Positions 1-8,863 of a DNA stretch of 64,000 nucleotides are shown here, piece after piece; position 1 is the stretch's first letter, and every line of letters begins with the position of its first letter. The notes under the pieces were generated by a model. That model had not been told where the DNA came from, ran no database searches, and worked only from the letters and a program-made list of their open reading frames with translations. The translations under genes and the position numbers were made by a program. This DNA comes from Mageeibacillus sp. UBA1212. GTDB lineage: Bacteria; Bacillota; Clostridia; UBA1212. Location of the stretch: NCBI GenBank assembly GCA_002309655.1, contig DBXM01000051.1, positions 1-64,000 on the forward strand, written 5' to 3'.

Positions 1-1
1 T

Positions 2-30
2 GGGTCCCGCCGGCCGGCGGGACCCGTTTT
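2..30 (+). terminator. Intrinsic terminator at the left edge
   Basis: A perfect 10-bp inverted repeat (2-11 with 16-25, GGCC loop) is followed by TTTT at 27-30. Read on the plus strand this is a rho-independent terminator for a gene lying to the left of the window. It could also end the leftward transcript of the gene that stops at 63, but the bases needed to judge that are outside the window. Confidence 0.6.
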
Positions 31-62
31 CGCAAGTTGACGATACTTTTTATATTTGCAAA

Positions 63-614
63 TCAGATTTTGTTCTGCGTCACAATGAGAACGTCCGGTC
101 TGTTCTCCCTGAGCCACCCGCAGATTTCATTTTCGTACTCCCTTGAAACGAACAGGATGATCGCGTCTGAACTTTTTTTCGGGATAAACGATATCGTCTG
201 TGGGCTTACCCGCACGCAAACAAACTGATCCCAGGATTTTTTCGTGGCGCTCGACCCGTCGTTATTCAGGAGCCCGAAGAATTCATCGTCAAAAGTTAAA
301 GTCCTGGGTTTAAAGCCTTCTTTAAGACTCTTTCGCTGCGCGTTCATAGTGATGAGCGAAAACGCGTTCAGAAGCACGACAAGAGCCATGATAACAATGC
401 CTGTTATTATCAGAAAATCCGGTTTGTTTATGATTGCCAGACCTGTAAGCAGGGCGAGCAGAACGGCGCTCGCGATAAGGAGCGCAGTAAAACGGACGTA
501 CATATTTCTGAACTGATAACGCGGGTTCTTCCACAGATTCGCCGACTGTACCGTAATGTTGACCGTTTCTTTATAAAACTCGTCGCTTGCCTGTTTGTTA
601 AGCTCGATTACCAT
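63..614 (-). CDS. YcxB-like two-TM membrane protein
   Basis: A 183-residue protein with a basic N-terminal segment, two hydrophobic helices (about residues 42-62 and 67-89) and a soluble C-terminal half. The layout (helical hairpin followed by a compact domain with KSWDQFVCVRV, then IILFVSREYE) resembles the YcxB-like family of Firmicutes, whose function is not established. The start overlaps the end of the upstream hydrolase gene by 7 bases, so the two are probably translationally coupled and co-transcribed. It is the last gene of the long minus-strand run. The family call rests on layout and general resemblance only. Confidence 0.55.
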   Translation of the reverse strand: MVIELNKQASDEFYKETVNITVQSANLWKNPRYQFRNMYVRFTALLIASAVLLALLTGLAIINKPDFLIITGIVIMALVVLLNAFSLITMNAQRKSLKEGFKPRTLTFDDEFFGLLNNDGSSATKKSWDQFVCVRVSPQTISFIPKKSSDAIILFVSREYENEICGWLRENRPDVLIVTQNKI

Positions 615-1579
615 ATTCCGTCCTCCCCCAGTTCGTTGACAAACACTCCGATTTCACGGTCGTACCCCTCTTCGTCGTTGATTCTGATGTGCGAGTGGCC
701 GCCCTTGTGAAACCAGACGATCTTCTTTTTCGGCGAAACGCACGACTCGTAGAGCTTTTTACTCTCCTCCGGCAGCGAGTAGATGTCTTTGTCGGTGTAG
801 ATGAAAAGGATCGGTCTGTCGAGCTTTTTGACTGCCTTGTAGGGGCCGTAGCTTATCGCGCGCGTGCCGGTGTTGATGTAAAGAAGAAGCATGACCTGGT
901 AGCACACCGGGAATACCGGCTTGTTACGTTCGATCATGTGTTCCTTGAACGTCTCGAAGAAGTTCTTGTACATGCCGTCGGCGCACATTCCCGCGAAGTA
1001 TGCGGGGCAGTTTTCCGACGTCAGCGTGTAGATCGCAGTGGCGGAGCCGATACAGATGCCGTGCAGGAATACTTTCGAGTTGCCCAACTTGTCGTGAAGG
1101 AGCTCGCCCCACTTCAAAACGTCCCTATACTCCCGGCCGCCGAGCGCGTAGTATTTCCCGTCGGAAAAGCCTGTCGCCCTGCTGTCGAAAACGAGCACGT
1201 TAAAGCCGTTTGCCCTGTATGGCTCGGCAAAATAGTAGGAATACGTGAGACTCTCCGTGCGGCCGGGAATGATTATGACCGCCCTGTCCGCACCGAAGAC
1301 GTAGTACTCGCCGACGAGTTTAAGCCCCTCGCTCTCTACGGAAACTTCCCTTTTTGCCGCCGCGTATTTGTCCGCCCACTCGAGGCCGCGGTTGTACATA
1401 AGAAGCTGCTCCGGATCCGACGGGAACGAACACTTCCTCTCGCGCTTTTCGTTATCGGGCCTGAAAAGGGTCGCGGAATAGACGCGCCAGGCCACGTAGA
1501 ACGTGAACCCGACGCCGAAAAGCAAGCCGGAACCGAGGACGATTCCTCCTATAAGTAGGCAAATTTCTAAAGGCGACAC
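608..1579 (-). CDS. Membrane-anchored alpha/beta hydrolase with Cys nucleophile
   Basis: A 323-residue protein with one N-terminal membrane helix (about 5-32) and an alpha/beta hydrolase domain outside it. The nucleophile elbow reads HGICIG (Gly174-Cys176-Gly178) in place of the usual GxSxG; the codon is TGT at 1052-1054. A later Asp (YTDKDIYSLP) and a His (KGGHSHIRI) are placed like the acid and base of the triad. Cysteine nucleophiles are known in this fold, for example in dienelactone hydrolases. The substrate cannot be told. Translation probably starts at GTG 1579, preceded by CGGAG. It lies downstream of fakA and resembles the hydrolase at 4452-5387, which keeps a serine. Confidence 0.8.
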   Translation of the reverse strand: MSPLEICLLIGGIVLGSGLLFGVGFTFYVAWRVYSATLFRPDNEKRERKCSFPSDPEQLLMYNRGLEWADKYAAAKREVSVESEGLKLVGEYYVFGADRAVIIIPGRTESLTYSYYFAEPYRANGFNVLVFDSRATGFSDGKYYALGGREYRDVLKWGELLHDKLGNSKVFLHGICIGSATAIYTLTSENCPAYFAGMCADGMYKNFFETFKEHMIERNKPVFPVCYQVMLLLYINTGTRAISYGPYKAVKKLDRPILFIYTDKDIYSLPEESKKLYESCVSPKKKIVWFHKGGHSHIRINDEEGYDREIGVFVNELGEDGIW

Positions 1580-1620
1580 AATTAACTCCGTTATATGTTT
1601 TACTTAGTTGCTTATTTTCA

Positions 1621-3456
1621 CTACACGATTGCAGCGATATAGTCCGGCGTCTGCTGCCCGCCCTCCACGAGGTTGAACTCGATGTCGGGGCACGCCTCTT
1701 CGAGCGCTTCGGAGATTCGTTCGGTGACGTTCGGGTCGGCGGTCGCGCCGGTGAAAATGATCGCGGTCTCGCGGCTCTCGAAGTCGGGAACGTTCTTCAC
1801 GGCGAGCGCCGCCACTGCTCCGGGGTCATCGGGTGACACGGCAGTCAGCTCGTTGCCGGAGATTGCAATCCAGTCGCCCTCGGCGCAGCGGATGCCGTTG
1901 CTGCCGTAGTTTCTGGTAGCTTTCAAAACGGAAAGCGTGGCTGCGTTTTCGGCCATTTCGGAAAGCGCTTTAACGCGTTCCCCGACCTCAAGCTGCGGGT
2001 TGTCGGCGGCGATACCGAAGTAGCACGCGGCCTGGTTGCTGGCTCTGGCGATGAAAATTCTGTCGCTGCCGGAGAGCCTTACCGCCTGTTCAGCGGCGAA
2101 AAAGATATTCGGGTTGTTCGGGAATACAATGATCGAGGCGTCCGGGGCGTTCTCAAAAACTGATTTGAAGCAGTCGAGGAACTCGCCCGAGGAAGTGTTC
2201 ATTGTCGGGCCGCCGTCGATGATAATGTCGGCGCCGCACTCGGTGAGAAGCGCGGAAGCCTGTTCGCCGTTCGCGACGCAGATCTTGTAGAGGTCCTTCA
2301 CGGCCAGAACGGTCGTTCTCTTCTTGAAGAGGTCCTCGTCGTCGATCTCAGGCGCGACAAATTTCAAATCGTTCTCGCCCGGACTTCCGGATGCCCCAAG
2401 GTCCTCGCCTCCGGTAACGTCTGCAAAGTTTTCCGGTTCTTCAAGCGCCTGCCGGCTGTTCTCCTCGACGGAGTGTTCGTGCTTCCCCTCGTTTAAAAGT
2501 GAGTTGTGCTGGACGCACATGTTCTCGAGCTTGAAATTCACGAATTCGCCGTAGTTCTGGGCCAGCTCGATGACGCGGGCGGGCTTGAACGTATGGACGT
2601 GAACCTTCACGCGCGAGCCGATCTTCGAGACCACCACGGACTCTCCGAGACGCTCGAGATCGTCGTTGAAGGACGCCATGTTGAATGAAGAAATGTAGTT
2701 CGGGCCCTTCATCAGCTGGAGCAGAAACTCCATGCAGTAGCCGAACGTGAAGACGGTGTTCTCGTTGAAGGCGGCCGCGGACAGGTTGACCTTCGCGGCA
2801 TTCCTGCGCTCCTCGGGAACCGGCATCACGCCGTCGATGTACGACGGGTCGTTGAGGTACAACAGCATGCCCTCGAAAATGAGCACCAGCCCCATTCCGC
2901 CGCTGTCGACAACGCCGGCCTCCTTAAGGCAAGGAAGCAGCTCGGGCGTGTTGACAAGGGAAACCTTGAGGCGGGAAACGTACATCCCGAGCAGCGTCTC
3001 GAACGAACAGTTGCGCGGAAGCTGAGGTCTGATGAACTCAATGCCCTCCCTCGCGACCGTCAGAATGGTGCCCTCTTTCGGCGACCTGCAGCCCGCGTAG
3101 GCCTGCCTGTAGGCGTGAACCAGCGCCGCCGCCATCGAAGCCGCCGACATAGTCTCGTACCTTCTGAGACTGCGCGCGAAGCCGTCGAAGAAATTCGACA
3201 CGATAACGCCCGAATTTCCGCGCGCGTTAATAATCATTCCGTCCGCCATCGCGCGAAGATACGCGTTGAGCTTCTGCTGCCCCTCCGCGTCGCTTATGCC
3301 GTGCTGAACGGTCAGTCTCATGTTCGTGCCGGTGTCCCCGTCGGGAACCGGGAAAACGTTCAGGTCGTTGACCTTCTGTTCGTTCTCGCTTATTTTCCGT
3401 AGCGCGCCGCGCATCATTTTCGAGAACGCGGTGCCGTCAATGCGATATGTTGCCAT
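1621..3456 (-). CDS. fakA: FakA, fatty acid kinase ATP-binding subunit (DhaL/DAK2 family)
   Basis: A 611-residue protein beginning with a DhaL-type kinase domain. The block FPVPDGDTGTN at about residues 35-45 is the Mg-ATP site of FakA and dihydroxyacetone-kinase L subunits, and NARGNSGVIVS follows. A long middle and C-terminal region matches the FakA layout (usual length about 550 residues; the excess is a Glu-rich insertion near 320-370). FakA phosphorylates fatty acids held by FakB, giving acyl phosphate for PlsX/PlsY or ACP loading. The gene directly upstream, 49 bases away, is a DegV/FakB protein, which makes the pair convincing. Confidence 0.9.
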   Translation of the reverse strand: MATYRIDGTAFSKMMRGALRKISENEQKVNDLNVFPVPDGDTGTNMRLTVQHGISDAEGQQKLNAYLRAMADGMIINARGNSGVIVSNFFDGFARSLRRYETMSAASMAAALVHAYRQAYAGCRSPKEGTILTVAREGIEFIRPQLPRNCSFETLLGMYVSRLKVSLVNTPELLPCLKEAGVVDSGGMGLVLIFEGMLLYLNDPSYIDGVMPVPEERRNAAKVNLSAAAFNENTVFTFGYCMEFLLQLMKGPNYISSFNMASFNDDLERLGESVVVSKIGSRVKVHVHTFKPARVIELAQNYGEFVNFKLENMCVQHNSLLNEGKHEHSVEENSRQALEEPENFADVTGGEDLGASGSPGENDLKFVAPEIDDEDLFKKRTTVLAVKDLYKICVANGEQASALLTECGADIIIDGGPTMNTSSGEFLDCFKSVFENAPDASIIVFPNNPNIFFAAEQAVRLSGSDRIFIARASNQAACYFGIAADNPQLEVGERVKALSEMAENAATLSVLKATRNYGSNGIRCAEGDWIAISGNELTAVSPDDPGAVAALAVKNVPDFESRETAIIFTGATADPNVTERISEALEEACPDIEFNLVEGGQQTPDYIAAIV

Positions 3457-3505
3457 CTGTTACCCTGATTCTTAAAGTCTCTGTAAGATTGTCCCGGTTT
3501 AAACT

Positions 3506-4429
3506 TCAGTTCCCGAGGCGTGCAAAAATCTCGCCCTCTTCCTTGAGGTCGTCGGAAATCTTCTTGCCGGTGTAGTAGCAGGCCATGATTCCGGGGCCCG
3601 AGTTGGAGCCGCTGCTTCTGAAAATGTCGGTGTAGTAAATCTCCTTCGGGTTAAAGCGTTCCTTAATCATCGCCAGGAACTTCTCGGCCTGGGGCCTTCT
3701 CGCGGAGCTCGCGACTATCATGACCTGGTTCTCGGGGTCGATCGCGGTCTCGCCGATGTAGTCCAGAAGGATCCTGTAGGCGCTCTTCTCGCCCTTGATC
3801 TTGGTGAGAACGGTGGTCATGCCGTCCTTCGAAAAATCGCCGCAGGGCTTGATTCCGATAAGGGTTCCCATGAACGCCTTCGAGTTCGAAATTCTGCCTT
3901 TTTTAGCGGAAAACTGAAGGTCGTCGTGCCAGCCGGCCTGGTGGATCGACCACTTGATTTCCTCGCAGTACGCGAACGTTTCCTCAACGCCGAGACCCTC
4001 TTCGCGCTTGACCGCAGCAAGAACCGCGAGCAGACCGCCGCCGGTCGCAAACTTGCGCGAATCGACGACGAGAATCTTGACGTCCGGATACTTCTCTTTC
4101 AGATCGTCTCTCGCGTTGCAGGCGATGTCGTAGGTGCAGCTCATTTTCGAGCTCATGCAGAAATAGAGGACGTCCTCGCCTTTCGCGGCGTGCTCCTCAA
4201 ATACGGCTGTAACTTCCGGAAGCGTCGGCGGCGCCGTCTTGTAGCCCTCGGGGTTCTTTTTAAGCTTCGCGTAGAACTCCTCGCAGGTCTCCACGTCCCA
4301 CTCCATCTTGGAGACGATCTCCTGACCGTCGGGATACGTTACGTGACCCTGAATATATTCGATTCCGAATCTCTCCCTGATCTCTGCCGAGAGATCGCAC
4401 GTGATGTCGATAACAATCTTAAAACTCAT
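3506..4429 (-). CDS. fakB: DegV family fatty-acid-binding protein (FakB)
   Basis: A 307-residue DegV protein. It has the N-terminal DITCDL motif (family DSTxDL), the MSSKMSCTYD segment near residue 92 where the family binds the fatty acid carboxylate, and the GGGLLAV and late ARRPQAEKF blocks. FakB delivers bound fatty acid to FakA for phosphorylation. FakB genes are often scattered and present in several copies; here one sits directly upstream of fakA, suggesting a dedicated pair. Cysteines near both ligand motifs (ITCDL, SCTYD) are uncommon but not informative on their own. It follows a membrane hydrolase gene by 22 bases. Confidence 0.88.
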   Translation of the reverse strand: MSFKIVIDITCDLSAEIRERFGIEYIQGHVTYPDGQEIVSKMEWDVETCEEFYAKLKKNPEGYKTAPPTLPEVTAVFEEHAAKGEDVLYFCMSSKMSCTYDIACNARDDLKEKYPDVKILVVDSRKFATGGGLLAVLAAVKREEGLGVEETFAYCEEIKWSIHQAGWHDDLQFSAKKGRISNSKAFMGTLIGIKPCGDFSKDGMTTVLTKIKGEKSAYRILLDYIGETAIDPENQVMIVASSARRPQAEKFLAMIKERFNPKEIYYTDIFRSSGSNSGPGIMACYYTGKKISDDLKEEGEIFARLGN

Positions 4430-4451
4430 TTCAAAACCTCACTTCATTAGT

Positions 4452-5387
4452 TTATAAATCCTCATTCCCGAGTATCTTTCTTATCGCGCTCTCCACTTTT
4501 TCCGGGTCCGCGATAAACGCCTCAGCGTGCCCCGCTCCGTCCACCACAACGAGGTCCTTCTTTTCAGACGCGAGCGCCTTTAAATGCTCCTCCGACGCCG
4601 CGACGGGAACGACCACGTCCGCCCCTCCGTGAATGAAAAGCGCCGGAACCGTGCACTTCGCGAGCTTTTCGTTAATTTGCTCCTTCCCGGTGTCGAACCC
4701 GCCGAAAAGGATTCCCGAAAACCTCGACACCTCGGCGAGCAGCCGGCCGAACGCCCCGATTTTGTGCATTCCGTTCTTGATGGTATCGCAGCCGGTTCTG
4801 TAGCCGCACTCGAGGGCCATGAACTTCACCTCGGGGTACTCCGCGAGCCTGTCGGCTGCAAGACAAATCGTGGCGGCGCCCATCGATACGCCGAAGAGCG
4901 CCACTTCCTTTCCGCCGGTTCTTGCGCGAAGCCAGTCGAGCCAGCTAAGAAGGTCGTTCTTCTCGCGGGTTCCGAAGGAAATGATCCTGCCGCCGCTGTC
5001 GAAGTGGGCTCGCTGCGACACGAGAAGCACGTTGTAGCCGAGGTTGCGGAACACCTTAAAAGCCGCGTGAACGTTGTTAAAAGGCGTCGCCCTGTAGCCG
5101 TGGAGCGCGATAACGGTCTTTTCGTTCCCGAAATCGTAGTACCTCGCGCCGAGGGTCAGTCCGTCGTAGGATTTGATCCTGACCGGCTCGTAGGGAATCG
5201 ATTTGATCTCTTTCAGCGTGGCGAGCAGCCTGTCCGCGTAGGGGGCGTAGTGCGTTTCCGAAAGATTTAGCGATTCGAGCGGAATCTCCTTCCCGCGGTG
5301 GTACGTTCTGAAAAAAGCAAAAATGATCAGACCCGCAAGAGGCGCCACAAGAAGCACCGCAGCCGCGATAATCCAGTACATTTTCAC
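4452..5387 (-). CDS. Membrane-anchored alpha/beta hydrolase
   Basis: A 311-residue protein with an N-terminal membrane helix (about 4-26), an HGYRA oxyanion-loop motif near 96, the nucleophile elbow GVSMG (Ser168), an acid in HGGADVVVP and a catalytic His in GAGHAEAF. This is the complete serine hydrolase triad, in the style of YqkD/YhaP-like cell-surface esterases. It lies between a free ACP gene and fakB, so an ester or lipid substrate is likely, but the sequence does not show which. Confidence 0.8.
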   Translation of the reverse strand: MKMYWIIAAAVLLVAPLAGLIIFAFFRTYHRGKEIPLESLNLSETHYAPYADRLLATLKEIKSIPYEPVRIKSYDGLTLGARYYDFGNEKTVIALHGYRATPFNNVHAAFKVFRNLGYNVLLVSQRAHFDSGGRIISFGTREKNDLLSWLDWLRARTGGKEVALFGVSMGAATICLAADRLAEYPEVKFMALECGYRTGCDTIKNGMHKIGAFGRLLAEVSRFSGILFGGFDTGKEQINEKLAKCTVPALFIHGGADVVVPVAASEEHLKALASEKKDLVVVDGAGHAEAFIADPEKVESAIRKILGNEDL

Positions 5388-5463
5388 TCCTTTCCGCCGC
5401 CGGCAAACTCAAACCGGGCGGCACGTTCACGCGCTCAAAGAAGATTTCAGCGCTTCCCCGCTT

Positions 5464-5721
5464 TCAGTTTTTCTGCGCGTTTTCGATGTAGCTGACCACG
5501 TCGCCGAGCGTCTTAAAATCGCCCATGCCGACGTTGTCGAAGCTGACGCCGAATTCGTTCTCGATAATAATAATCATGTAGATCATGCCGACCGAAGACA
5601 GCCCGAAATAGTCGGTAAGGCCTGATTCCTCGGTGCCCTTCATGATCCTCTCGCTGTCGCCCGGATTCTGGTAGATCAGTATTTCCTTAAGCTTGGCGGC
5701 AATTTCCTCACGCGTTCGCAT
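5464..5721 (-). CDS. Acyl carrier protein
   Basis: An 85-residue, acidic, helical protein with the carrier-protein pattern. The attachment region reads YFGLSSVGMIYM, where Ser43 aligns with the phosphopantetheine serine of the DSL motif; the preceding Asp is replaced by Ser42. It follows the acyl ligase at 5737-7257 by 15 bases and precedes a membrane hydrolase. The location suggests a specialised carrier loaded by the adjacent ligase rather than the housekeeping AcpP of fatty acid synthesis, which would normally lie with fab genes. Confidence 0.85.
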   Translation of the reverse strand: MRTREEIAAKLKEILIYQNPGDSERIMKGTEESGLTDYFGLSSVGMIYMIIIIENEFGVSFDNVGMGDFKTLGDVVSYIENAQKN

Positions 5722-5736
5722 AATTGAACCTCCGGA

Positions 5737-7257
5737 TCAGGCAAACTTGTTGTATCTCTTGATCTTCATCGCGGGCGTGCGCTCGAAGTCCTCGGTGCGG
5801 ATCGTGATTCTCTGGGGGCGCTGGTACGCGGGAAGCGACTCGGTGACTGTAGATACTGCCTCAAGAAGCTTCGCCTTCGCGGTCTCTGCGTCGAACATGG
5901 CCAGCTCGGTCTTTCTGGGAACGATCTCCAGGTGCAGGAAGTGCGGTCCGTCACCGTCGGCGTCTTCGAAGAGCTGGCAGTCCTGAACGTAGCTCAGTTC
6001 GTCGTAGCGGGCCTCGACCTCGGCGGGCGAGACGTTCTCGCCGTTGGAAAGAACGATGATCTCCTTGGTTCTGCCGGTGATATAAAGGTAGCCGTCCTCG
6101 TCGATTCTTGCAAGGTCGCCTGTCTTGAACCAGCCGTCCTCCGAGAACGCGATTTTGTTCTCCTCCGGTGCGCCGACGTAGCCCTTCATGATATTGACGC
6201 CCTTGAGCCACAGCTCGCCGTCAACCAGCTTGAGCTCCTGTCCGGGGTAAGGAATGCCGACGGACTCGGGCTTCAGTAAGGGGGTCGGGTTGCCGGACAC
6301 CAGGTTGGCGGACTCGGTAAGGCCGTATCCGGGGTAGATCGTAACGCCGAGCTTGCCGCACTCCTGAATGAGATAAGGCGGAACCCATGCCGCGCCGCAG
6401 ATAATATACTCGATGGTGCCGAACATGTTCTTCTTAAAGAGACGCGAAAGACCCAGCGCCATTTCCACCAGCGCGGGAACGGTCACGAGAACGTTCGGCC
6501 TGTAGGCGCCGATGTCGGCGAAGAGGTCCTTGTTGTTGCGGCAGATGCAGAGCGTGCTGCCGGTGTAGACGCTGCACATGAGGTTCCTGACGAGTCCGAA
6601 AACGTGGGACAGCGGCAGGCAGAGGATGTATCTCCTGTAGAAAACGTCCTTCAGGCTGTAGCAGCCGAAAACCGTGCCGGCGATCATATTTCTGTGGCTG
6701 AGAAGCGCGCCCTTGCTGCGGCCGGTGGTGCCGCCCGTGAACATGATAACGCAGTCGTCGTCGGGCTCAACGTCCGGATCGTAATCCGTCTCCTCGCCCT
6801 CGCCGCTTGCAAGAAGCTTGACGAATCCGGGTTTTCTCGCCTCCGCGACAGCCAGTTTCTCCTCGAGACCGGCGCCGGAAACGATGCCCTTGAGCCCGAA
6901 CATCATCGAGACGCCGAAGATCGTTCCCGGGTCAAGCTGGACAGGCAGCACCGCGACGGTGACGCCCATTCCAGAGAGCGCGAAAAACGCCTTCAAAAAG
7001 TCGGCCGAATTCGGAAGAAGTATTCCCACGCGGTCGCCCTTCACGATGCCGTTGGCGGCACAGTAGCCTCTGAACTTCCTAACAAGAACGTTCAGCTGCG
7101 AATATGTCAGAACGTTCTCCTTGTCCTCGACTGCGTTCCTGTCGCCGTAGGAAACGGCCGCCTCCCACATCTCGCCCACCGATTTATAGTAAACGAGACG
7201 CGAAAAAGTTTCGCTGTCGGTGTAACGTGCGAAATAGCTGATGTCTTTTGCCTTCAT
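5737..7257 (-). CDS. AMP-forming acyl-CoA/acyl-ACP ligase
   Basis: A 506-residue member of the ANL superfamily. It contains the ATP-binding loop FTGGTTGRSKG (near residue 173), the PGYGLTESA motif, the hinge segment FKTGDLARIDEDGY, and the C-terminal catalytic lysine in PAMKIKRYNK. Such enzymes adenylate a carboxylic acid and pass it to CoA or a carrier protein; the ACP gene 15 bases downstream is the likely partner. The N-terminus lacks signal or membrane segments. Acyl chain specificity cannot be read. This is one of three AMP-forming ligases in the window. Confidence 0.88.
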   Translation of the reverse strand: MKAKDISYFARYTDSETFSRLVYYKSVGEMWEAAVSYGDRNAVEDKENVLTYSQLNVLVRKFRGYCAANGIVKGDRVGILLPNSADFLKAFFALSGMGVTVAVLPVQLDPGTIFGVSMMFGLKGIVSGAGLEEKLAVAEARKPGFVKLLASGEGEETDYDPDVEPDDDCVIMFTGGTTGRSKGALLSHRNMIAGTVFGCYSLKDVFYRRYILCLPLSHVFGLVRNLMCSVYTGSTLCICRNNKDLFADIGAYRPNVLVTVPALVEMALGLSRLFKKNMFGTIEYIICGAAWVPPYLIQECGKLGVTIYPGYGLTESANLVSGNPTPLLKPESVGIPYPGQELKLVDGELWLKGVNIMKGYVGAPEENKIAFSEDGWFKTGDLARIDEDGYLYITGRTKEIIVLSNGENVSPAEVEARYDELSYVQDCQLFEDADGDGPHFLHLEIVPRKTELAMFDAETAKAKLLEAVSTVTESLPAYQRPQRITIRTEDFERTPAMKIKRYNKFA

Positions 7258-7384
7258 AGTACCCTCCGCTGATTAAATTAGTTGCCCGTGCGCGCGCGAC
7301 GTTTTGAGTGAGCGGCATAATGTGCCGCCGCGGCCGCTTGTGAGCGCGGGAATGTTGTCTGTATATTAAGAATTACTGCGCCCT

Positions 7385-8149
7385 TTATTGCGCGCCGTTT
7401 CCGCCGCCGTCCGTTTCAGAGGTCTCATAAGGAACGCCCTCGACAAGCGACTTTAAGTAGTTTTCCTTCTCGCCGAGCATTCTCGCGACCTCCTCGATGC
7501 GGTCCATCGTGGGCATGTTCCCGAGAAGCGCCTTCACGTCCACGGGCTCGCCGATTGCGATCCTCAGACGGTCGAAAATCTTCTGCTTACTGCGCACGTA
7601 AACAGGCCAGACAGGCACGCCGCTCTGATACGCCATCAGAACCATGCCTGACTTTAAATTATCCACCATCGGCGACTTTTTTTCAAGTTCTTTTTTTGCG
7701 CCGCCCTGCTCTTTTCCCTGCTTCTGCCCGCCTTCCGAGCCTTCGGGAACGCTGTCCCCGCCGCAGCCGCAGCCTTCCTTGCCGCGCACGACGTGCCCCT
7801 CGGGAAAAATCACGCACAGGTCGCCCTTTTTCAGATGGCCGGTGATTTCCTTAAACGAGCTCATTCCGAAGTTCTCGCGGTCGATGGGAATGGTCAGAAA
7901 CTGCGTGAACATCCAGCGCCTGAAAGGGGTGCTGTAGAGCTCCTTCGCGCACACGTAGTGATGGCGGCGGTACCAGATGCAGAGCATAAGATACATGGGG
8001 TCGGCCATCGAGTTGTGGTTGCTGATCATCAGAGCGCCGCCCCTGACCTTTTTCTTCGCGTTTTCGTTTTCGTAATACTTTTTCGGCCAGTACCAGAGCA
8101 GCGCCGGGCAAGCCGTAAAATGTACAAAGTCGTAAATGAATGTGCCCAT
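7385..8149 (-). CDS. PlsC-type 1-acyl-glycerol-phosphate acyltransferase with insertion
   Basis: A 254-residue acyltransferase. The catalytic HX4D box is NHNSMAD (His45, Asp50) and the FPEGHVVRG block corresponds to the FPEGT motif that binds phosphate. Right after it lies a low-complexity Gly/Glu/Lys stretch of about 35 residues (KEGCGCGGDS to KKELEKK), absent from ordinary PlsC proteins, before the usual VPVWPVYV strand. It probably acylates the sn-2 position of a lysophospholipid or a related acceptor. It lies 72 bases downstream of a second PlsC-type gene and upstream of an acyl ligase. Confidence 0.85.
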   Translation of the reverse strand: MGTFIYDFVHFTACPALLWYWPKKYYENENAKKKVRGGALMISNHNSMADPMYLMLCIWYRRHHYVCAKELYSTPFRRWMFTQFLTIPIDRENFGMSSFKEITGHLKKGDLCVIFPEGHVVRGKEGCGCGGDSVPEGSEGGQKQGKEQGGAKKELEKKSPMVDNLKSGMVLMAYQSGVPVWPVYVRSKQKIFDRLRIAIGEPVDVKALLGNMPTMDRIEEVARMLGEKENYLKSLVEGVPYETSETDGGGNGAQ

Positions 8150-8221
8150 AAGGCATCCGCCTTTCTTTCCGCCGCCAATGCGTTCTAAGCGATTTTAAAC
8201 GCGTTTGCGGGCATTCTTGTT

Positions 8222-8863
8222 TCAGGAGCGTAATTTCTCCTCCGTGGCCTCGCCGAGCCTTATAACGGCCTCTCTGAGCTTCTCAGAGCAAACCGCGAGG
8301 TTTTCGCGCTCGGAAACGTCCGGATCGTAATAATCAAAGAGGTCAATGGGCTTCCCGACGGTCACGTGGGGCCGCTTGAAAACCTTGAAATACCTGCCGT
8401 CAGTGTAGACGGGAATGACCGGGACGTTCATCGCGAGAGCTATATACGCTGCGCTTGGTTTGAACTCCAGCGGCCTTTCTTCGTCTTTCAGCGGCAGCCG
8501 CGACTCCGGAAAAATACCGAGCACGCCTCCCCTGTCGAGAATATCCTCCGACTTCGGCACGAAGCCGAAATCCTTCGCGTCCCTGTCGACGTACACCGCC
8601 CCGAGCATCTTAAGCAGCCTTGCGAGCCCTTTTTTCTCATAGAGGACCTCCGCGGTCTGGAACCTGACCGTCCTCCGGAAAAAGACGAACAGAAGCTGCA
8701 CGTAGTCGAAAATCGACGTGTGGTTGCAGACGATCACCGCGGGGCCTTTCAGGTACGCGTTTTTCGTTTCTTTGTCCTCGTAGAAGACCTTCGCCCTGAA
8801 AAGAAGGAGCGCGCCGGGCCAGCCGGTCAGCTTGGCGAACCAGTTAAATAGAACGTACCTCAC
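8222..8863 (-). CDS. PlsC-type lysophospholipid acyltransferase
   Basis: A 213-residue acyltransferase with the HX4D box CNHTSIFD (His48, Asp53), an FPESR block near residue 118 in place of FPEGT, and the VPVIPVYTDG strand typical of the family. The start overlaps the end of the ligase-ACP fusion gene by 4 bases (ATGA type), indicating coupled translation. The coupling suggests that the ACP domain of the fusion feeds acyl groups to this enzyme. It differs in sequence from the neighbouring acyltransferase at 7385-8149, so the two probably act on different acceptors. Confidence 0.85.
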   Translation of the reverse strand: MRYVLFNWFAKLTGWPGALLLFRAKVFYEDKETKNAYLKGPAVIVCNHTSIFDYVQLLFVFFRRTVRFQTAEVLYEKKGLARLLKMLGAVYVDRDAKDFGFVPKSEDILDRGGVLGIFPESRLPLKDEERPLEFKPSAAYIALAMNVPVIPVYTDGRYFKVFKRPHVTVGKPIDLFDYYDPDVSERENLAVCSEKLREAVIRLGEATEEKLRS

